DNA of 64,000 nt from an uncultured Alistipes sp. (GCA_902388455.1 CABMPD010000006.1:1-64000); one strand, 5' to 3'; shown: positions 8,424-17,443, counted from the first letter of the stretch. The notes: generated from the letters alone by a model not told the origin. Program-made: numbers and translations.

Positions 8424-10022
8424 TCAATCCGCGTAGCGGTCTTTAAGGTCTATTTTCCCGGTCCATGAGCCTGAGAAAGTTTTGGGTGTGGGCCTGTCGT
8501 CCTTGAGGCTGAAATCTATGGTATAGGTTCCGTCTCCATGATTGGTGACAGTGATGCTGCCTCCGGTGGCGGGAGCCTTGGACTGCGGCTTGCCGTCAGC
8601 GTCCCAGTTGCCTTTGTACCAGGTGTAGAGGTACCCGTAGAAATATTCTCCTGCCAGGAATTCACCGGGCATGGGATCGGAGTTGTCGGAGGCGACGCTG
8701 TATGTCCCGGACACGATGCCGTCAGCGAAGTCGGTGCTGTTGACCACCAGCTCGATGTCCAGTTCGTCGCAGGATACTCCGTCCTCAGGTTTGAGCTTGA
8801 TCTGCCAGTTGTAGCCGCCGGAGCCGTAGTAGTCCCTGAAACATTCCGCTGTACCTACGGCACTGCTCAGGTCCAGTGTATAGTCTTCGCTCAGGGTAGA
8901 CTGCCAGTCCCCGACTTCTTCGGTTGTGGTGAATTCCACCAGAGTGGGCAGTGAGTTGAATACTCCTGATGCAGGGTCTATGGAGAGAGCGTAAGCGGTG
9001 TATCCGGTCAGAGGAGTCAGTTCGTCTATTACCTCGGTTACAGGACCTTTGGATGCAATCCAGTCCACTATTGTCGTTATATCCACACCTGCCGCTCCGT
9101 AGGAAAGAAATTCCTGAATAAGGCTGTTGACGTAAATCTGGTAGCTGTCCATTATTTCTTCCGGAGAGTGGCCGGTCCCCTCGGTGACAGCATACATGTA
9201 GTACAGATTGTTGTCGGGAGGAGTGACGGACATGGTTACAGTGTTGAATGAAGGTGAGCACTGGATTTCGAAGCTGACATCCAGCATCTGGATGGGCTCG
9301 GTCCTGAATACTTCGTAGGATACTTCAGACAGCAGTTCCTGTTCGGGGGTAAATCCGAAGGCATATACTACGTACTCGGTGTCAGGTGTCAGGCTTGAGA
9401 CGGATACGTCAGTGGTGTCACCCGAGATCAGTATGTAGTACTCGAGGTACTGTGCCAGAGTCAAGGATTTGCTCTCTGCATTCATTTCCAGAATCTCCAT
9501 ATTGTAGGCCAGGTATTCCTCAAATGTGGGAAAAGAGTCCCAGGTGGTTTTGTCCACAATCATGTTGAGGTAGGTCATCTCCTTGTCTTTCGCCGTGATG
9601 TCCCACTTGGCCGAGAGATAGTCCACGTCGTGCACATATATAGTATAAGGAGGGATGTATTCTCCTTTGTCCTGGCGTACAGTAAGGTCTATCCCAAGAC
9701 CTTCGTAGCTCAGGCTTATGACGGCTTCGCGTGGAGCATCCTCCTCGCTTACCTCCACATTGAAGCGGACTACTCCGTATTCCTGTGTGCTTAGGCCGGT
9801 TATCCAGTCCACTCCTTCCTGAATACTGGCGGAGATTTCTCCTGTCTGGGTAGGGTTGACGATTTCGTACCTGAACTCGCAGGTGCCTCCGTTTTTGTCC
9901 ATAGTGAAAGAGGTCTCACTTATAGGATTGAACTCGACAACCGTCTTCTTCTCCGGCTCGCATGCGGATATAAGAGTGACTGCGGCTGCCAGGGCGGCTG
10001 ATAATAATAGGTTTTTCTTCAT
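8424..10022 (-). CDS. BACON-domain surface lipoprotein with extra C-terminal domain
   Basis: Start set at MKKNLLLSAA, giving signal peptide and lipobox (LISAC); the frame upstream is leader. About 532 residues. It shares the BACON module (PREAVISLSYEGL..LTVRQDK) and the two Ig-like domains (TYLNMIVDKTTWDSFPTFEEYLAY; DTEYVVYAFG) with the lipoprotein at 5395-6504. It adds a C-terminal beta domain of about 130 residues ending in a TYTIDFSLKDD-type strand, common in surface lipoproteins. Probably anchored outside the cell; the ligand is unknown. The similarity between the two lipoproteins implies local duplication around the regulator. Confidence 0.75.
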   Translation of the reverse strand: MKKNLLLSAALAAAVTLISACEPEKKTVVEFNPISETSFTMDKNGGTCEFRYEIVNPTQTGEISASIQEGVDWITGLSTQEYGVVRFNVEVSEEDAPREAVISLSYEGLGIDLTVRQDKGEYIPPYTIYVHDVDYLSAKWDITAKDKEMTYLNMIVDKTTWDSFPTFEEYLAYNMEILEMNAESKSLTLAQYLEYYILISGDTTDVSVSSLTPDTEYVVYAFGFTPEQELLSEVSYEVFRTEPIQMLDVSFEIQCSPSFNTVTMSVTPPDNNLYYMYAVTEGTGHSPEEIMDSYQIYVNSLIQEFLSYGAAGVDITTIVDWIASKGPVTEVIDELTPLTGYTAYALSIDPASGVFNSLPTLVEFTTTEEVGDWQSTLSEDYTLDLSSAVGTAECFRDYYGSGGYNWQIKLKPEDGVSCDELDIELVVNSTDFADGIVSGTYSVASDNSDPMPGEFLAGEYFYGYLYTWYKGNWDADGKPQSKAPATGGSITVTNHGDGTYTIDFSLKDDRPTPKTFSGSWTGKIDLKDRYAD

Positions 10023-10189
10023 AAGGGAAAAATTTAAATTAATACTGTCTTTTCTGCAAATGTCATATCCGCGGATGAAGTTTGCAAATCCAGATAATTG
10101 CAATTCGTCAAAATTGACGGAGAGTCATGAATTGCCGCTGGCTCCGCGACTTCCGTAACTAATATTTAACATCAAAAGTCGGTAAAAAA

Positions 10190-10221
10190 ATTAGGCAGAA
10201 TAGGTTTTTTATGTATCTTTG
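10190..10221 (+). promoter_or_regulatory. promoter of str operon
   Basis: TATCTTTG at 10214-10221 matches the Bacteroidales -7 box. It leaves a leader of about 45-50 bases before rpsL, long enough for ribosomal-protein feedback control. The leader contains a short inverted pair (CCCGT / ACGGG) at 10226-10243. Confidence 0.55.
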
Positions 10222-10273
10222 CAGCCCGTTTAATTTGACGGGAATAATGTAAAGTTTAGATTAACAAACATTT

Positions 10274-10663
10274 ATGCCAACAATTCAACAGTTAGTTCGC
10301 AAAGGACGCGAGGTTATCGTCGAGAAGAGTAAATCTCGCGCGTTGGATGCGTGCCCTCAGAAGAGAGGTGTGTGCGTGCGTGTTTACACCACCACTCCCA
10401 AGAAGCCTAACTCGGCTATGCGTAAGGTAGCCCGTGTGAGACTTACCAATCAGAAAGAGGTCAACGCATACATCCCCGGTGAGGGCCACAACCTTCAGGA
10501 ACACTCCATCGTGCTGGTGCGCGGCGGCCGTGTGAAGGACCTTCCCGGTGTACGTTACCACATCCTTAGGGGCGCTTTGGATACAGCTGGTGTAGAGGGA
10601 CGTACTCAGAGCCGTTCACTCTACGGAGCCAAGAGACCGAAGAAGACAGCCGCTAAGAAGTAA
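10274..10663 (+). CDS. rpsL: 30S ribosomal protein S12
   Basis: 129 residues, beginning [12 protein letters not shown], with the family signatures [17 protein letters not shown] and [15 protein letters not shown]12 sits at the decoding centre of the 30S subunit. The Lys pair in PKKPNSA (residue 43 region) and the Lys of RVKDLPG, sites of streptomycin-resistance changes, are wild type. First gene of the str operon, followed at 34 bp by rpsG. Confidence 0.98.
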   Translation: MPTIQQLVRKGREVIVEKSKSRALDACPQKRGVCVRVYTTTPKKPNSAMRKVARVRLTNQKEVNAYIPGEGHNLQEHSIVLVRGGRVKDLPGVRYHILRGALDTAGVEGRTQSRSLYGAKRPKKTAAKK

Positions 10664-10696
10664 ACATTTTATTAATTTTTCCTAAAGTATCAAAAA

Positions 10697-11173
10697 ATGA
10701 GAAAATCGAAGCCTAAAAAGAGGATTCTACTTCCTGATCCCAAGTATCATGAAGTTCTGGTCACACAGTTTGTGAACAACCTCATGCTCCAGGGTAAGAA
10801 GAGTATCGCGTATTCTATTTTTTACGACGCCATCGACATGGTGGGCGAGAAGATGAAAGATTCTGACAAGGCTCCTCTCGACATTTGGAAAAAAGCGTTG
10901 GAAAACATCACCCCTCAGGTGGAGGTAAAAAGCCGCAGGGTTGGTGGAGCGAACTTCCAAGTTCCGACCGAGGTGCGTCCGGAAAGAAAAGTCTCTCTCG
11001 CGATCAAGAATATGATAGTCTTCTCGCGCAAGCGTTCCGGTCACTCCATGGCGGAAAAGTTGGCCGCAGAAATCATGGCAGCCTATAACTGTGAAGGTGC
11101 TGCCTACAAGAGAAAAGAAGATATGCACAAGATGGCAGAGGCTAACAAGGCCTTCGCCCATTTCAGATTTTAG
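10697..11173 (+). CDS. rpsG: 30S ribosomal protein S7
   Basis: 158 residues with the S7 signature [23 protein letters not shown] near the N-terminus and [13 protein letters not shown] in the middle. S7 is the primary assembly protein of the 30S head and contacts the E-site tRNA. It lies between rpsL and fusA with short spacers; in other bacteria S7 is the feedback regulator of this operon. Confidence 0.98.
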   Translation: MRKSKPKKRILLPDPKYHEVLVTQFVNNLMLQGKKSIAYSIFYDAIDMVGEKMKDSDKAPLDIWKKALENITPQVEVKSRRVGGANFQVPTEVRPERKVSLAIKNMIVFSRKRSGHSMAEKLAAEIMAAYNCEGAAYKRKEDMHKMAEANKAFAHFRF

Positions 11174-11190
11174 CGTTTAAAGATTAGCTG

Positions 11191-13311
11191 ATGGCAAGGG
11201 ATTTAAAATACACCAGAAATATCGGTATCATGGCTCACATCGATGCCGGAAAGACTACCACGTCCGAGCGTATCCTGTACTATACGGGAAAAACTCATAA
11301 GATAGGTGAGGTGCATGACGGAGCTGCTACCATGGACTGGATGGTCCAGGAGCAGGAAAGGGGTATAACCATTACTTCCGCTGCCACCACAGCCTTCTGG
11401 CATTACAACGGAGAGACCTACCAGATCAACCTGATAGACACTCCGGGCCACGTGGACTTTACCGTGGAGGTCGAGAGATCTCTGCGCGTACTTGACGGAA
11501 CTGTAGCGACATTCTGCGCAGTAGGCCGCGTACAGCCTCAGTCTGAGACCGTATGGCGTCAGGCTGACAAGTACCATGTTCCCAAGATCGCCTACGTCAA
11601 TAAGATGGACCGCGTAGGAGCAGATTTCTTCGCCGTAGTGGATGAGATCCGCGAGAAGCTGGGCGCCAACCCTCTTCCCATCTGCATCCCCATCGGAGCG
11701 GAGGACAAATTCGCAGGTATCGTAGACCTGATAGCCATGAAGGCCATCTACTACGATCAGGACAGCAAGGAGCTCGTCAATTACGAGATAAAGGACATTC
11801 CGGCCGACCTGCAGTCTGAGGCAGAGGAGTGGAGGAACAAGTTGCTGGAGACTGTCGCCGAGTATGACGACCGTATTCTCCAGAAATTCTTCGATGACCC
11901 TGCCACCATTACCGAGGATGAGATCATCGCTGCCCTCCGCAAGGCCACCATCAATATGGCGGTCGTGCCCATGTGCTGCGGTTCTTCCTTCAAGAACAAA
12001 GGTGTACAGTTCCTCCTGGACGCTGTCATGAGGTACCTGCCCTCTCCTCTGGATGTTCCCGAGGTGGAAGGCACCAACCCCACCAATGACAAGCCGGAGG
12101 TACGCCGTCCCGATTCCAAAGAGCCTTTCTGCGCCCTGGTATTCAAGATTGCCACTGACCCCTTCGTAGGCCGTCTGGCATTCCTCAGGGCATATTCAGG
12201 AAGACTGGATGCCGGTACTTACGTGCTCAACACCCGCTCCGGCAAGAAGGAGCGTGTGGCCCGTCTGTATCAGATGCACTCCAACAAGCAGAACCCCATC
12301 GACTTCGTAGAGGCCGGCGATATCTGCGCCGCAGTCGGCTTCAAGGAGTTGCGTACCGGTGATACCATCTGCGATGAGAATCATCCTATCGTCCTGGAAT
12401 CCATGACATTCCCTGATCCTGTGATCGGACTGGCAGTGGAGCCCAAGACCCAGAAGGACCTCGACAAGCTCGGTATCGCTCTCGGCAAGCTCTCCGAGGA
12501 GGACCCTACATTCACAGTGCGCTCAGACCATGAGACCGGACAGACCGTCATCAGCGGTATGGGTGAGCTCCATCTGGAGATCATCGTGGACCGTCTGAAA
12601 CGCGAGTTCGGAGTGGAGATCAACCAGGGTGCGCCTCAGGTCAACTACAAAGAGGCTATCCGCTCCACCGTACAGCATCGTGAGGTATTCAAGAAGCAGA
12701 CCGGTGGCCGCGGTAAGTTCGCCGACATCATCGTCGAGATCGGACCCGCCGACGAAGGAGTCACAGGACTTCAGTTCATCGACCAGGTCAAGGGAGGAAA
12801 CGTTCCCCGCGAGTACATCCCCGCAGTGGAGAAGGGCTTCAAGTCCGCAATGGCCAACGGTGTCCTTGCCGGATTCGAGGTTCCCTCGCTCAAGGTCACT
12901 CTGCTCGACGGATCGTTCCACCCCGTGGACTCCGACGCCCTGTCATTCGAGATCTGCGCCCGCATGGCATTCAGGCATGCCCTGCCCAAAGCTAATCCTA
13001 TTCTTCTGGAACCTATCATGTCATTGGAAGTCGTTACTCCCGAGGATTACATGGGTGACGTCATCGGCGACCTCAACAAGCGCCGCGGACAGATCACCAA
13101 CATGGACTCGAAGGGCAACGCGAGGATCGTCAAGGCCAAGGTGCCCCTTGCAGAGCAGTTCGGCTATGTCACCATCCTCCGTACCATCACTTCGGGACGT
13201 GCGACCAGTACTATGGAGTTCTCGCACTATGCAGAGCTTCCTGCCAACCTCGCCAAGGAGGTTATCGAAAAGGCAGGCGGAGCCCGCAAGTATGACGAGG
13301 ACGAAGAATAA
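11191..13311 (+). CDS. fusA: translation elongation factor G
   Basis: 706 residues, full length. GTPase motifs are intact: P-loop [13 protein letters not shown] near residue 16, switch region [19 protein letters not shown] and NKMDR. The downstream EF-G domains II-V are present, including the domain IV stretch [11 protein letters not shown]. It catalyses tRNA-mRNA translocation after peptide bond formation. It sits between rpsG and rpsJ without a tuf gene following, an order seen in Bacteroidota. Confidence 0.98.
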   Translation: MARDLKYTRNIGIMAHIDAGKTTTSERILYYTGKTHKIGEVHDGAATMDWMVQEQERGITITSAATTAFWHYNGETYQINLIDTPGHVDFTVEVERSLRVLDGTVATFCAVGRVQPQSETVWRQADKYHVPKIAYVNKMDRVGADFFAVVDEIREKLGANPLPICIPIGAEDKFAGIVDLIAMKAIYYDQDSKELVNYEIKDIPADLQSEAEEWRNKLLETVAEYDDRILQKFFDDPATITEDEIIAALRKATINMAVVPMCCGSSFKNKGVQFLLDAVMRYLPSPLDVPEVEGTNPTNDKPEVRRPDSKEPFCALVFKIATDPFVGRLAFLRAYSGRLDAGTYVLNTRSGKKERVARLYQMHSNKQNPIDFVEAGDICAAVGFKELRTGDTICDENHPIVLESMTFPDPVIGLAVEPKTQKDLDKLGIALGKLSEEDPTFTVRSDHETGQTVISGMGELHLEIIVDRLKREFGVEINQGAPQVNYKEAIRSTVQHREVFKKQTGGRGKFADIIVEIGPADEGVTGLQFIDQVKGGNVPREYIPAVEKGFKSAMANGVLAGFEVPSLKVTLLDGSFHPVDSDALSFEICARMAFRHALPKANPILLEPIMSLEVVTPEDYMGDVIGDLNKRRGQITNMDSKGNARIVKAKVPLAEQFGYVTILRTITSGRATSTMEFSHYAELPANLAKEVIEKAGGARKYDEDEE

Positions 13312-13331
13312 CCAGATTAAAATTAAAAGCA

Positions 13332-13637
13332 ATGAGCCAAAAAATAAGAATAAAACTGAAATCATTCGATCACGCTCTCGTGGACAAGTCCGCGGACAAG
13401 ATCGTGAAAACGGTGAAGGCTACCGGTGCTGTCGTGAATGGTCCTATACCCCTTCCTACAGACAAGAAGATATTCACCGTGAACCGTTCGACTTTCGTCA
13501 ACAAGAAGTCGCGCGAGCAGTTCGAGCTTAACTCCTACCGTCGTCTCCTCGACATTTACAGCTCGACACCCAGCACCGTAGACGCTCTGATGAAACTCGA
13601 GCTTCCCAGCGGAGTAGAAGTTGAAATCAAAGTCTGA
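13332..13637 (+). CDS. rpsJ: 30S ribosomal protein S10
   Basis: 101 residues with the S10 core ([20 protein letters not shown], then GPIPLPT and the conserved [18 protein letters not shown]). S10 is a 30S head protein and in other bacteria partners NusG in antitermination. In many genomes rpsJ leads straight into rplC and the rest of the S10 operon; here it is followed by a hairpin/promoter and a tRNA gene, so the ribosomal cluster is broken at this point. Confidence 0.97.
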   Translation: MSQKIRIKLKSFDHALVDKSADKIVKTVKATGAVVNGPIPLPTDKKIFTVNRSTFVNKKSREQFELNSYRRLLDIYSSTPSTVDALMKLELPSGVEVEIKV

Positions 13638-13643
13638 CGAAAG

Positions 13644-13695
13644 TTGGCAGATAAGAAAAAAACACTATCTTTGCAGCTCTGATTCAAAGATAGTG
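13644..13695 (+). promoter_or_regulatory. tRNA promoter embedded in an 11-bp inverted repeat
   Basis: TTG at 13644-13646 and TATCTTTG at 13666-13673 are spaced by 19 bases, a very good Bacteroidales promoter for the tRNA at 13700. The -7 box lies inside a perfect inverted repeat: 13663-13673 (CACTATCTTTG) pairs with 13685-13695 across an 11-nt loop. The hairpin may also end rpsJ transcription, though it lacks a following T-run. Confidence 0.6.
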
Positions 13696-13699
13696 ATTA

Positions 13700-13774
13700 G
13701 GACCCGTAGCTCAGTCGGTTAGTAGCACCTGACTCATAATCAGGGGGTCGCTGGTTCAAGCCCAGCCGGGTCCA
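13700..13774 (+). tRNA. tRNA-Ile2 (anticodon CAT, expected lysidine-modified)
   Basis: A 75-nt cloverleaf. The acceptor stem GGACCCG/CGGGTCC is perfect, anticodon stem CCTGA/TCAGG holds loop CTCATAA, and T arm GCTGG-TTCAAGC-CCAGC is perfect. The anticodon CAT could be Met or Ile2. C4-G69 and C5-G68 pairs, known TilS recognition elements, and the GGACCC acceptor shared with known Ile2 tRNAs favour Ile2. The D stem has one C-T mismatch (GCTC/TAGC). CCA is not encoded. Confidence 0.85.
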
Positions 13775-13806
13775 CTGCCTTTTCGGAGGCAAAAGGGGCT
13801 AAAATG

Positions 13807-13849
13807 AGAGGCTGTCCGATTAATATTCCGGGCAGCCTCTTATTTTTTT
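13807..13849 (+). terminator. rho-independent terminator after tRNA
   Basis: An 8-bp perfect stem (AGAGGCTG / CAGCCTCT) is followed by TATTTTTTT. It ends the tRNA transcript and, being flanked by A-rich sequence on the other side, could also serve the convergent minus-strand gene. Confidence 0.8.
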
Positions 13850-13862
13850 GTGCTGGTTGTGT

Positions 13863-14585
13863 CTAGAACTGGTAGGAAAGTGAGAAATAGAAGGGCCTGT
13901 TTAATGTAGTCTTCTCTACTTCATCATGATAGAGAGAGGTAAGTCCCCAGTCTCCGCCTACTTTGAACTGCAGGAATTTCCATCTGATACCTCCTCCGAC
14001 GCCCCACATCAGGTTGAATCTGTTGATGTCGGATTCATCGTAAAGACTCATTTTTGCGCTCTCGTCAATGTCGAATGCGGGAATTTTATTGCTTATTGAG
14101 ATATTGTACGCCAGGCTTATGTCGAAGCTGGGACCTGTATACAGGAATACACTCAAGTCCTGAATAATCTCATATCTCCACTGGGCACGGACGGGGATGG
14201 AAAGGTTGTGCTCGTTGAGATTGATACTGGAGGAGTATTTTTCGTCCATGATAGTTCCGTTCTCGCTGTAGGAGTCCGTGGAAAGTTCATAGTAGATACC
14301 GGTCTGAATACCTATACCATACCGGAACTCGGGAGACCAGGTGAAACCTATCTGGAAAGCGGGAGATACTTTTTTCTCATCATCGAACAGGGTTGTCATC
14401 ATCCAGGAGGATTTATACCCGTTGGAGTTGATCTGCTTCAGGCTCATTCCTACAGAGATTCCGAAAGGCCTGTTGTCGCTGGGTTCGGGATTGAATGTGA
14501 GTTTTCCGTTTTCGGGGGATGCAGCCGTTAAAGGCAGTGCCGCAATCATCATGAGGATGGCCGCGAAGGAGATAAATTTTCTCAT
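13863..14585 (-). CDS. outer-membrane beta-barrel protein (PorT-like)
   Basis: Start chosen at MRKFISFAAI, which gives a proper signal peptide (LPLTAAS); the frame upstream runs through the pruA promoter. About 240 residues of alternating amphipathic strands with SPEFRYGIGIQTGIYYEL and a terminal aromatic (FSLSYQF), as in OMP_b-brl_2/PorT-like barrels. It is monocistronic and divergent from pruA. No specific function can be read from sequence. Confidence 0.7.
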   Translation of the reverse strand: MRKFISFAAILMMIAALPLTAASPENGKLTFNPEPSDNRPFGISVGMSLKQINSNGYKSSWMMTTLFDDEKKVSPAFQIGFTWSPEFRYGIGIQTGIYYELSTDSYSENGTIMDEKYSSSINLNEHNLSIPVRAQWRYEIIQDLSVFLYTGPSFDISLAYNISISNKIPAFDIDESAKMSLYDESDINRFNLMWGVGGGIRWKFLQFKVGGDWGLTSLYHDEVEKTTLNRPFYFSLSYQF

Positions 14586-14673
14586 AAAAATGTTTAATTT
14601 GGGGTTAATATCTACAAATTTATAAAAATTATCCGAATCACTTTTGATAGAGCATTTAATTTTCAGCAGATAT

Positions 14674-14703
14674 TTGAAAAATTTTGAAAAATCTGTATAT
14701 TCG
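14674..14703 (+). promoter_or_regulatory. promoter of pruA
   Basis: TTG at 14674-14676, a 19-base spacer and TATATTCG at 14696-14703 (one mismatch to TAnnTTTG) lie about 40 bases before the start codon. Confidence 0.5.
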
Positions 14704-14743
14704 TGGGCGATTGACAAAACAACTAACAAAACACCCATAGAGT

Positions 14744-16375
14744 ATGAAAAATGCAGTTTTCAATTTCCCTCTGCCGGCCAATGAACCGGTGAAATCCTAT
14801 CTGAAAGGCTCTCCCGAGCGGGTAGCCCTCGAAGCCGAACTGAAGAGACAGAGCGGTATTCAGCTGGATATCCCCCTGATTATCGGCGGTAAGGAAGTCC
14901 GTACAGGCAACACCGGAAAGGTGGTTATGCCTCACGACCATGCCCATGTGCTGGCAACATATCATAAGGCCGGTCCCGAGGAGGTCAGGATGGCCATTAA
15001 GGCGGCTCTCGACGCTCACGAGGAGTGGGCCGAGCTGGACTGGACGGTCCGCGCCTCCATCATGCTCAAGATAGCCGACCTGCTCGCAGGCAAGTACCGC
15101 GCCGTGATCAACGCAGCCTGCATGCTCGGACAGAGCAAGAACTTCTATCAGGCAGAGATCGACTCCGCATGCGAGACAATTGACTTCCTGCGCTACAACG
15201 CCGCTTTCGCCTCCAAGATCTACGGCATCCAGCCCAAGAGCGGCCCCAACCAGATCAACAGCGTGGAGTATCGTCCCCTCGAGGGCTTCATCTTCGCGCT
15301 GACCCCGTTCAACTTCACTTCCATCGCATCGAACCTCTCGATGTCTCCCGCCCTGATGGGCAACACCGTGGTATGGAAGCCTTCCACCACAGCCATTCTC
15401 TCCAACTACTATCTGATGAAGATATACGAGGAGGCCGGCGTACCTGCAGGAGTCGTGAACTTCATCCCCGGCAGCGGCGCCGTCATCGGCAAGGAGATAT
15501 TCGCGTCCAAGGACCTGGCCGGCGTGCATTTCACCGGTTCCAGCGCTACATTCAACACCCTGTGGCGTCAGGTGGGCGACAATATCGCCAACTACCGTTC
15601 CTATCCCCGTCTGGTGGGCGAGACCGGCGGCAAGGACTTCATCTTCGTGCATCCTTCGGCAGTGGCCGAAGAGGTCGGCAATGCGGCTTACTGCGGTGCC
15701 TTCGAGTTCCAGGGCCAGAAATGTTCCGCCGCTTCCCGTATGTACGTGCCCAAGTCCCTGTGGCCTGCTGTCCTCGAGAAGATCAAGGATACGGCATCGA
15801 AAGTCAAGATGGGTGACGTCTGCGATCCCTCGAACTTCATCAATGCCGTTATCGACGAGGTTTCCTTCGACAATATCGCTTCCTACATCGACTACGCCAA
15901 GGCATCCAAGGATGCTGAGATCGTGCTCGGCGGCGGATACGACAAGTCCAAGGGCTACTTCGTGGAGCCTACCGTCATCGTCACCACCGACCCTCATTTC
16001 AAGAGCATGGAAGAGGAGATCTTCGGCCCCGTCCTCACAGTCTACGTCTACGATGACGCCGATGTGGACAAGGCCGTCGAGCTTTGCGACACCACCTCGC
16101 CTTACGGCCTGACCGGAGCCATCTGGGGCCGCGACCGCCTGGCTCTCGAGAAGATTTCCCGCAAGCTGAAATATGCAGCCGGCAACTTCTACATCAACGA
16201 CAAGCCCACCGGAGCCGTAGTCGGCATGCAGCCTTTCGGCGGAGCCCGCGCATCCGGAACCAATGACAAGGCCGGCGGCGAGTTCAACCTCATCCGCTGG
16301 GTGCTGCCGCGTGCGGTGAAGGAGACGCTGGTGCCTCCCACCGACCATCGCTACACCTACATGAAAGAGGAGTAA
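14744..16375 (+). CDS. pruA: L-glutamate gamma-semialdehyde dehydrogenase
   Basis: 543 residues, standard length for the stand-alone delta-1-pyrroline-5-carboxylate dehydrogenase. It oxidises glutamate semialdehyde to glutamate with NAD+, the second step of proline degradation. The aldehyde dehydrogenase hallmarks are visible: LVGETGGKDF (general-base Glu) near residue 292 and FQGQKCSAASR (catalytic Cys) near 326. The C-terminal QPFGGARASGTNDKAGG stretch fits this subfamily. No proline dehydrogenase gene (putA/prodh) is adjacent. It has its own promoter and terminator. Confidence 0.95.
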   Translation: MKNAVFNFPLPANEPVKSYLKGSPERVALEAELKRQSGIQLDIPLIIGGKEVRTGNTGKVVMPHDHAHVLATYHKAGPEEVRMAIKAALDAHEEWAELDWTVRASIMLKIADLLAGKYRAVINAACMLGQSKNFYQAEIDSACETIDFLRYNAAFASKIYGIQPKSGPNQINSVEYRPLEGFIFALTPFNFTSIASNLSMSPALMGNTVVWKPSTTAILSNYYLMKIYEEAGVPAGVVNFIPGSGAVIGKEIFASKDLAGVHFTGSSATFNTLWRQVGDNIANYRSYPRLVGETGGKDFIFVHPSAVAEEVGNAAYCGAFEFQGQKCSAASRMYVPKSLWPAVLEKIKDTASKVKMGDVCDPSNFINAVIDEVSFDNIASYIDYAKASKDAEIVLGGGYDKSKGYFVEPTVIVTTDPHFKSMEEEIFGPVLTVYVYDDADVDKAVELCDTTSPYGLTGAIWGRDRLALEKISRKLKYAAGNFYINDKPTGAVVGMQPFGGARASGTNDKAGGEFNLIRWVLPRAVKETLVPPTDHRYTYMKEE

Positions 16376-16420
16376 CGGCGCGTCATAGCGGGCAGACTGC
16401 TGCCTTAGGATGAAATGAGA

Positions 16421-16457
16421 ATCCCCGCCACGAGAAGCAAATGTGGCGGGGATTTTT
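16421..16457 (+). terminator. rho-independent terminator
   Basis: An 11-bp perfect stem (ATCCCCGCCAC / GTGGCGGGGAT) with an 11-nt loop followed by TTTTTG. It separates pruA from the convergent parE gene. Confidence 0.85.
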
Positions 16458-16459
16458 GT

Positions 16460-16759
16460 TTATCTGAACCGCTGCCGCACATCCATCCGTTCGTGCAGGA
16501 TGCGGATTATTGTTACGTCTCCGCTTTCGGAAATAGTGTGGAATATGATGTGACGGCCTGTTTTAAGTCCGAGCAGACCGGGCATGATGTCATCGTAGTG
16601 CCGGCATATATCCGGGCTCGGTTCAGTGAGGCTGCCGCATGCGTTCATGAGCATGTTGTAGTATCTTTCAGCCTGCTGCACTGACCATGTCCGTACAGTA
16701 TAGTTCCAGATGGACGTGAGGTCGCCGACTGCCTTGTTGGTGAAGCGGAGCTTACTCAT
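16460..16759 (-). CDS. parE: ParE-family toxin
   Basis: 99 residues with the RelE/ParE plasmid-stabilisation fold: FTNKAVGDLTSIWNYT at the N-terminus, a central helix pair (QQAERYYNMLM), and the strand region GLKTGRHIIFHTI...ITIIRILHERMDV. ParE toxins poison DNA gyrase, unlike the mRNA-cleaving RelE. The DLTSIWNYT opening and pairing with a ParD-type antitoxin favour ParE. The start codon overlaps the antitoxin gene by 8 bp, a translation-coupled arrangement. Confidence 0.85.
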   Translation of the reverse strand: MSKLRFTNKAVGDLTSIWNYTVRTWSVQQAERYYNMLMNACGSLTEPSPDICRHYDDIMPGLLGLKTGRHIIFHTISESGDVTIIRILHERMDVRQRFR

Positions 16760-16997
16760 CGGGCAGTCCTGTTTTCAGTCTGGCGAGGTGTGCGACAGGG
16801 TCGAAGTTGGTGGCGATGCCGCTGTTCAGACCATCATTGATGGCGCATCTGAGTGCATTGACGCGCAGTTCCTCCTCCTCGAGAAGGCGCAGCCCTGCGC
16901 GGACCATCTCACTGGCGCTGCCGTAGCGTCCCTCTTCTATGGAGACCTGAATGAAATTGTCAAAATGAGGGCCAAGGGCCACTGATGTATTTTTCAT
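16752..16997 (-). CDS. parD: ParD-family antitoxin
   Basis: 81 residues. The N-terminal part is a CopG/ParD ribbon-helix-helix: strand TSVALGPHFDNFI, then GRYGSASEMVRAGLRLLEEEE. The disordered C-terminus would bind and neutralise ParE. RHH antitoxins repress their own promoter, and a perfect palindrome overlapping the -7 box lies just upstream at 17020-17036. The module is chromosomal, wedged between pruA and an ECF sigma operon. Confidence 0.85.
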   Translation of the reverse strand: MKNTSVALGPHFDNFIQVSIEEGRYGSASEMVRAGLRLLEEEELRVNALRCAINDGLNSGIATNFDPVAHLARLKTGLPDE

Positions 16998-17015
16998 CCT
17001 TTTCTAAATTTTCTG

Positions 17016-17045
17016 CAAGTTACCAATTTTTGGTAATATGCCAAA
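17016..17045 (-). promoter_or_regulatory. parDE promoter with palindromic operator
   Basis: Read on the minus strand, TTTG (17042-17045), a 19-base spacer and TAACTTG (17016-17022) form a promoter. A perfect 7-bp inverted repeat, TTACCAA-TTT-TTGGTAA at 17020-17036, covers the spacer and the edge of the -7 box. This is where a ParD dimer would be expected to bind and repress. Confidence 0.6.
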
Positions 17046-17047
17046 AT

Positions 17048-17434
17048 TTATTTTACGCGGGCGCTGATATCATGGCGGGAGCTGCGGCGGTCGTGCAGGA
17101 GGCCGGCGAGGGCGAGGAGGAAGACGGCGAGGACAATGCCGGTGACGGGGCCGGCGGGGGTGGTCAGGACCGAATGCAGGAGGGCGGAGAGCCTCGAGAG
17201 GAAGTCGGAGACGGGGTCTAGGATGCCGATGCGACGGAAGCCCTCTGTAAAGGAACTGAGGTCAATGTTATAGTGGCGGAGGATGATGACGGCTGTGGCG
17301 ATGAGGAAGGCTCCGCCGAGGATGCCGCCTGCGACGGCAGCGGTGCGTGTCCTGCGGGCTGCGGCCCTCTCCCGCACCTCGATTCTCTGCATCACCCTGT
17401 CGGTGAAATCTTCCGGTAATCTGATATTTTCCAT
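17048..17434 (-). CDS. two-pass membrane protein, likely partner of the ECF sigma factor
   Basis: 128 residues with a cytoplasmic N-terminus (ENIRLPEDFTDRVMQRI) and two predicted membrane helices (AVAGGILGGAFLIATAVIIL and TGIVLAVFLLALAGLL). It starts 9 bp after the ECF sigma gene on the same strand. Position and topology suggest an anti-sigma or sigma-associated membrane factor, but it lacks a recognisable zinc-binding anti-sigma domain (no HxxxCxxC). Function is inferred from context only. Confidence 0.6.
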   Translation of the reverse strand: MENIRLPEDFTDRVMQRIEVRERAAARRTRTAAVAGGILGGAFLIATAVIILRHYNIDLSSFTEGFRRIGILDPVSDFLSRLSALLHSVLTTPAGPVTGIVLAVFLLALAGLLHDRRSSRHDISARVK

Positions 17435-17443
17435 GGTGTCCTC

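Noticed and set aside
12629..13531. 300-residue frame overlapping fusA and rpsJ
   Set aside because: Out-of-frame Ser/Arg/Pro-rich shadow of fusA; no start context.
14723..16348. 541-residue open frame antisense to pruA
   Set aside because: Shadow of pruA, low-complexity Gly/His-rich product without a start context or family.
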